From CAZAGT01 sp964484515 (lineage in GTDB: Bacteria > Desulfobacterota > DSM-4660 > Desulfatiglandales > HGW-15), in NCBI GenBank assembly GCA_964484515.1, contig CAZAGT010000086.1, positions 1 through 16,066 on the forward strand: a stretch of DNA of 16,066 nucleotides, written 5' to 3'. The notes beneath the pieces are model-generated. The model made no database searches. It had not been told where the DNA came from and saw only the letters and a list, made by a program, of their open reading frames with translations. Numbering within the stretch: position 1 is the stretch's first letter; each line of letters begins with the position of its first letter. Below, in pieces: positions 13,764 to 16,066 of the stretch. The position numbers were made by a program, and so were the translations under genes.

Positions 13764-15383
13764 CTACGCAGCTTGGCTCATAGCATATTTTCGGTGAACT
13801 TGTAGGATGGCACCAATCTCGGAGGGGAGGGCAGTGAAGCGCACCAAATGGGTCTGACTGTCTACCCCTCTGTGCTCGACGACCTTGCCATAGAAGCTAG
13901 CAGTCGGCAGCTCTCCTTCCGCATCCACCAAGTTCATCTCAAGATCGGCAAGAAGGTCAATCGATTCATCCATTAGGGCTTCCGCACCGCTTCTGGAAAG
14001 TCGAACGACAAAGCCCCGGATACTTTCACTGCCGGTTTGTTTGCCGCTAATGATTTTGCACCGTATGGCAATCTGCACTTTCAAAGTAACCATCGCCCGC
14101 TCCCTAGCCTCTAACGCCAAGTTAAATGAACCTGCAATCCCCCCTACCTCATAGACCACCAGAGGCGCGCCGGCTCCTTTTGCAAGTACCTTCAACTCCC
14201 TATCAATACGCAACATTTCACCAGCCTTATTCTTTACAGATTCAGAAATGAGGATTTGCCCTCCCACTGTAAAAGACTCGATGCGGCTGGTCATATTCAC
14301 TCCGCTGCCGACTACCGCATACTTACTCCGCTTTATAGATCCGATGTTACCGAGTATGACATCGGCTTCGTTCAACCCTATGCCCATCTCGAGCTCAGGC
14401 AAAGCCTGGGAACGATTCCTTTCATTTACCTCTGCCATCGCGTTTTGCATAGTGATGGCGCATGCAATCGCACTCTGAGTCTTGGCTGGCAATTCTTGAG
14501 GGGCTCCGAAGACGACCAGCAGTGAATCCCCAACGATTTCATTGACGGTCCCTTTGTATCTCTCGATCACGTCTATCATCACCTCGAAGTAGCCGTTAAG
14601 CAGTTGAACCACTTGCTCAGGTTCGAGGTCTTCTGAAATTGATGTGAAGCCTCGCAGGTCGCTCATCAGAATAGTGACCGTCCGTCTCTGCCCACCCAGG
14701 GACAATCCTTTAGGGGAGTCAAGGATGACCTCGACGACCTCTTTTGAGAGGTACCGACCAAATGACCTGCGAATGAAGAGACGGGCAAGATAGTCTTTTC
14801 TTGCGTAAGATTCAATGATGTAAGCAGCGACCATCCCAATGATGTTTGCGCTGACGAAAAAAAAGTTGTTTCTCGTCAGGATAAGGAAGGGCGTTTTAGA
14901 AATCCATATCGCCGCAATCTGGTAACATATGACGATAATCCAGCCTACTAGTGTTGCCCACTCGAATCTCAGTCTGATAACTGTATAACCGAACATGAAA
15001 ACGAGGATCAAACCAGGATAATAGGAGAATGCTACCGGAGGGGGAATAACAACTATCATTGCGATAATGCCAAGTCCGGCAAGGGTCATCAGGCCGGCGA
15101 GTAAGGCCTGCATGTTATGCTTATTGAAGTGAGAGGAGAAGGAAAAAAGAAAGACAACTAGCACACTGGGACAGACAATCCCATAACGAATAATCCGAAG
15201 TATAGTCTGGTTTTCCGAAACTAACTTTGTATCGAGTAAACCAAAAACTCCGTAAAAAAACGAACCAAGAACGAGCGAAAAGCGGACATACTTCAACGAT
15301 TTCCTAAAGTAATCCTCACGAAAGCCATCTTCAAGAGATTGTAATTCACCCGAAAATGAAAGGCTTAAAAAATCTGCTCTCAT
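13764..15383 (-). CDS. Membrane-anchored class III nucleotide cyclase with PilZ-like C-terminal domain
   Basis: Predicted to make a cyclic nucleotide (cAMP or cGMP) at the inner membrane. From the ATG at 15381-15383 the product has 539 residues. It has about six membrane segments (roughly 32-190) without an obvious known sensor fold, then a class III cyclase domain (about 225-420). Metal-binding Asp242 (in MSDLRGFT) and Asp286 (in VGDSLL) are present, as are Asn363 and Arg367 of VNMTSRIES. The usual adenine-selecting Lys is Glu282 and the second specificity position is Ala356. A C-terminal 110 residues resemble PilZ, but the DxSxxG motif reads RLSRSG. An upstream TTG start at 15434 would add 17 residues; the ATG was preferred because GGGG lies about eight bases upstream. 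No partner genes flank it. Substrate and signal are unknown. Confidence 0.85.
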   Translation of the reverse strand: MRADFLSLSFSGELQSLEDGFREDYFRKSLKYVRFSLVLGSFFYGVFGLLDTKLVSENQTILRIIRYGIVCPSVLVVFLFSFSSHFNKHNMQALLAGLMTLAGLGIIAMIVVIPPPVAFSYYPGLILVFMFGYTVIRLRFEWATLVGWIIVICYQIAAIWISKTPFLILTRNNFFFVSANIIGMVAAYIIESYARKDYLARLFIRRSFGRYLSKEVVEVILDSPKGLSLGGQRRTVTILMSDLRGFTSISEDLEPEQVVQLLNGYFEVMIDVIERYKGTVNEIVGDSLLVVFGAPQELPAKTQSAIACAITMQNAMAEVNERNRSQALPELEMGIGLNEADVILGNIGSIKRSKYAVVGSGVNMTSRIESFTVGGQILISESVKNKAGEMLRIDRELKVLAKGAGAPLVVYEVGGIAGSFNLALEARERAMVTLKVQIAIRCKIISGKQTGSESIRGFVVRLSRSGAEALMDESIDLLADLEMNLVDAEGELPTASFYGKVVEHRGVDSQTHLVRFTALPSEIGAILQVHRKYAMSQAA

Positions 15384-15438
15384 GTTCTTTACCCCAAAAT
15401 ATGTTATGGATGGCTCCTTCTCCGAAAAAATCAAGGTA

Positions 15439-15474
15439 GCCTAATCTCTTGACCATTCGGCAGGTCGATTAGGC
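15439..15474 (-). promoter_or_regulatory. Nested palindrome upstream of the cyclase gene (possible operator)
   Basis: Perfect 8-bp outer arms GCCTAATC (15439-15446) and GATTAGGC (15467-15474) enclose the 4-bp inner arms GACC (15451-15454) and GGTC (15463-15466). It lies 56 to 91 bases upstream of the chosen cyclase ATG, where promoter or operator elements would be expected. No clear promoter hexamers were identified beside it. Confidence 0.4.
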
Positions 15475-15571
15475 CTGAGTGCGCCGACTTCAGCGACTCA
15501 GCTAAACCTTCCAACATCTAAACGTCAATACAAAAACGACCCACTTCCATGAAGAACGATTGGCCCAACCT

Positions 15572-15595
15572 TGGGTTTGGTCTTGATCAAACCCA
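15572..15595. repeat. Hairpin TGGGTTTG-N8-CAAACCCA
   Basis: Perfect 8-bp arms (15572-15579 and 15588-15595) around GTCTTGAT. No T-tract follows on either strand and no gene is adjacent. It may be a regulatory or mobile-element relic. Confidence 0.45.
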
Positions 15596-15905
15596 TTGAA
15601 ATCTATAGCGGGGGGCCGTGAGAGTGGAGGCCCGAGCCTGCGGGTGAACCACAAAGGTCGCATGCCTCACTTTAGGATACCGTGGCTCCTCTGGCGCATA
15701 GAGTGAGAGGTTGCTGCAAGGATGTGAACTGGAAATCATTGGTAGCGGAGGATCGCTCTGAGGCCACGCTGGGAGAGCGGCGAATTATATTGTCAGGATT
15801 TGCATCCGCAGTATGCCCCCGACGAGGTCGGTACATTATGTTTGTGTTCCCTCCATGGATGCCCATCAGATGCTGTTGGGGGTGCAGTACATTTGTTGAT
15901 AATCA

Positions 15906-16015
15906 TTTACTACGGGGAGCACCTAATAGTTTGCGCATATTGATATACTGGTTATAGCTAATTTACAGCTACGTCATTTAACGAATGCAAACTACTTTAT
16001 GACCCCCGTAGTAAA
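15906..16015. mobile_element. MITE-sized unit with 12-bp terminal inverted repeats
   Basis: TTTACTACGGGG (15906-15917) and its exact reverse complement CCCCGTAGTAAA (16004-16015) bound a 110-bp AT-rich unit with no coding content. Size, perfect terminal repeats and lack of genes suit a miniature inverted-repeat element or the remains of one. No target-site duplication is evident at the edges, and no transposase with matching ends is in the window, so the call is an inference from structure. Confidence 0.4.
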
Positions 16016-16027
16016 AGGCACCTCCTT

Positions 16028-16049
16028 GATCGCAATCCAGATTGCGATC
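16028..16049. repeat. 22-bp near-perfect palindrome at the right edge
   Basis: GATCGCAATC (16028-16037) and GATTGCGATC (16040-16049) are perfect reverse complements separated only by CA. It lies 12 bases beyond the putative 110-bp element. It could be a protein-binding site, a hairpin or a recombination site; the window ends too soon to see what follows. Confidence 0.5.
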
Positions 16050-16066
16050 TGCTAAAAGCACTTGGA

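Larger units (their letters stand above)
15384..16066. other. Gene-free terminal region rich in inverted repeats
   Basis: About 680 bp without a convincing gene. Frames at 15682-15957 (plus) and 15672-15866 (minus) give low-quality translations with no recognisable motif and overlap each other. The content I can support is a nested palindrome (15439-15474), a hairpin (15572-15595), a 110-bp unit with 12-bp terminal inverted repeats (15906-16015) and a 22-bp palindrome (16028-16049). The last 200 bases appear more AT-rich than the housekeeping block, consistent with accessory DNA. Confidence 0.6.

Noticed and set aside
15384..15434. TTG start adding 17 residues to the cyclase
   Set aside because: The internal ATG has a better-placed G-rich site upstream and the extra residues carry no conserved feature; still possible.
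15682..15957. 91-codon plus-strand frame and overlapping 64-codon minus-strand frame at 15672-15866
   Set aside because: No ribosome-binding site, no family pattern, Cys/Trp/Arg-rich low-quality translation; the plus-strand frame also runs into the inverted repeat unit.
1..16066. CRISPR array, toxin-antitoxin pair, defence island or biosynthetic cluster
   Set aside because: No regularly spaced repeats of suitable length and no genes of such systems were seen on either strand.

Overview
The window looks like a bacterial chromosome segment from the former Deltaproteobacteria (Desulfobacterota and relatives). This is inferred from gene content and order: rpoZ with a J-protein and a DksA-like gene; a DHH + CBS + tRNA nucleotidyltransferase fusion; and trpS-scpA-scpB-rluB. 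I have no marker-based proof of the lineage. Two runs of exactly ten Ns (1640-1649 and 6715-6724) mark scaffolded draft sequence.

Layout. On the minus strand at the left are a class A penicillin-binding protein (94-2451) and the YifB/ComM AAA+ ATPase (2929-4455), separated by a 477-bp gene-poor stretch with repeats and one orphan gene start. Divergently on the plus strand lies a tight operon with a clear sigma-70-type promoter: RNA polymerase omega, a full-length DnaJ-type chaperone and a DksA-type RNA polymerase factor (4695-6503). After a 323-bp spacer with a large hairpin and an assembly gap comes the 887-residue tRNA nucleotidyltransferase fusion, then trpS, then the overlapping genes scpA, scpB and rluB (to 12827). 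An isolated tRNA-Val(CAC) with its own promoter, encoded CCA and intrinsic terminator closes this housekeeping block.

From about 13045 to the end the DNA looks accessory. It holds an IS630-type transposase fragment abutting the tRNA terminator, a membrane-anchored class III nucleotide cyclase with a PilZ-like tail (minus strand), and a gene-free region of about 680 bp rich in inverted repeats. One pair of perfect 12-bp inverted repeats there bounds a 110-bp MITE-sized unit.

How the genes work together. The left and central genes are core functions: wall synthesis, transcription control, tRNA charging and 3'-end maturation, chromosome condensation (ScpAB with SMC) and rRNA pseudouridylation. 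Omega and the DksA-like protein keep the residues that form the two ppGpp sites on E. coli RNA polymerase and sit in one operon, which suggests coordinated stringent control. I found no clear defence system, CRISPR array or biosynthetic cluster. The most unusual material is the small structured repeats and the cyclase, not a new multi-gene system.
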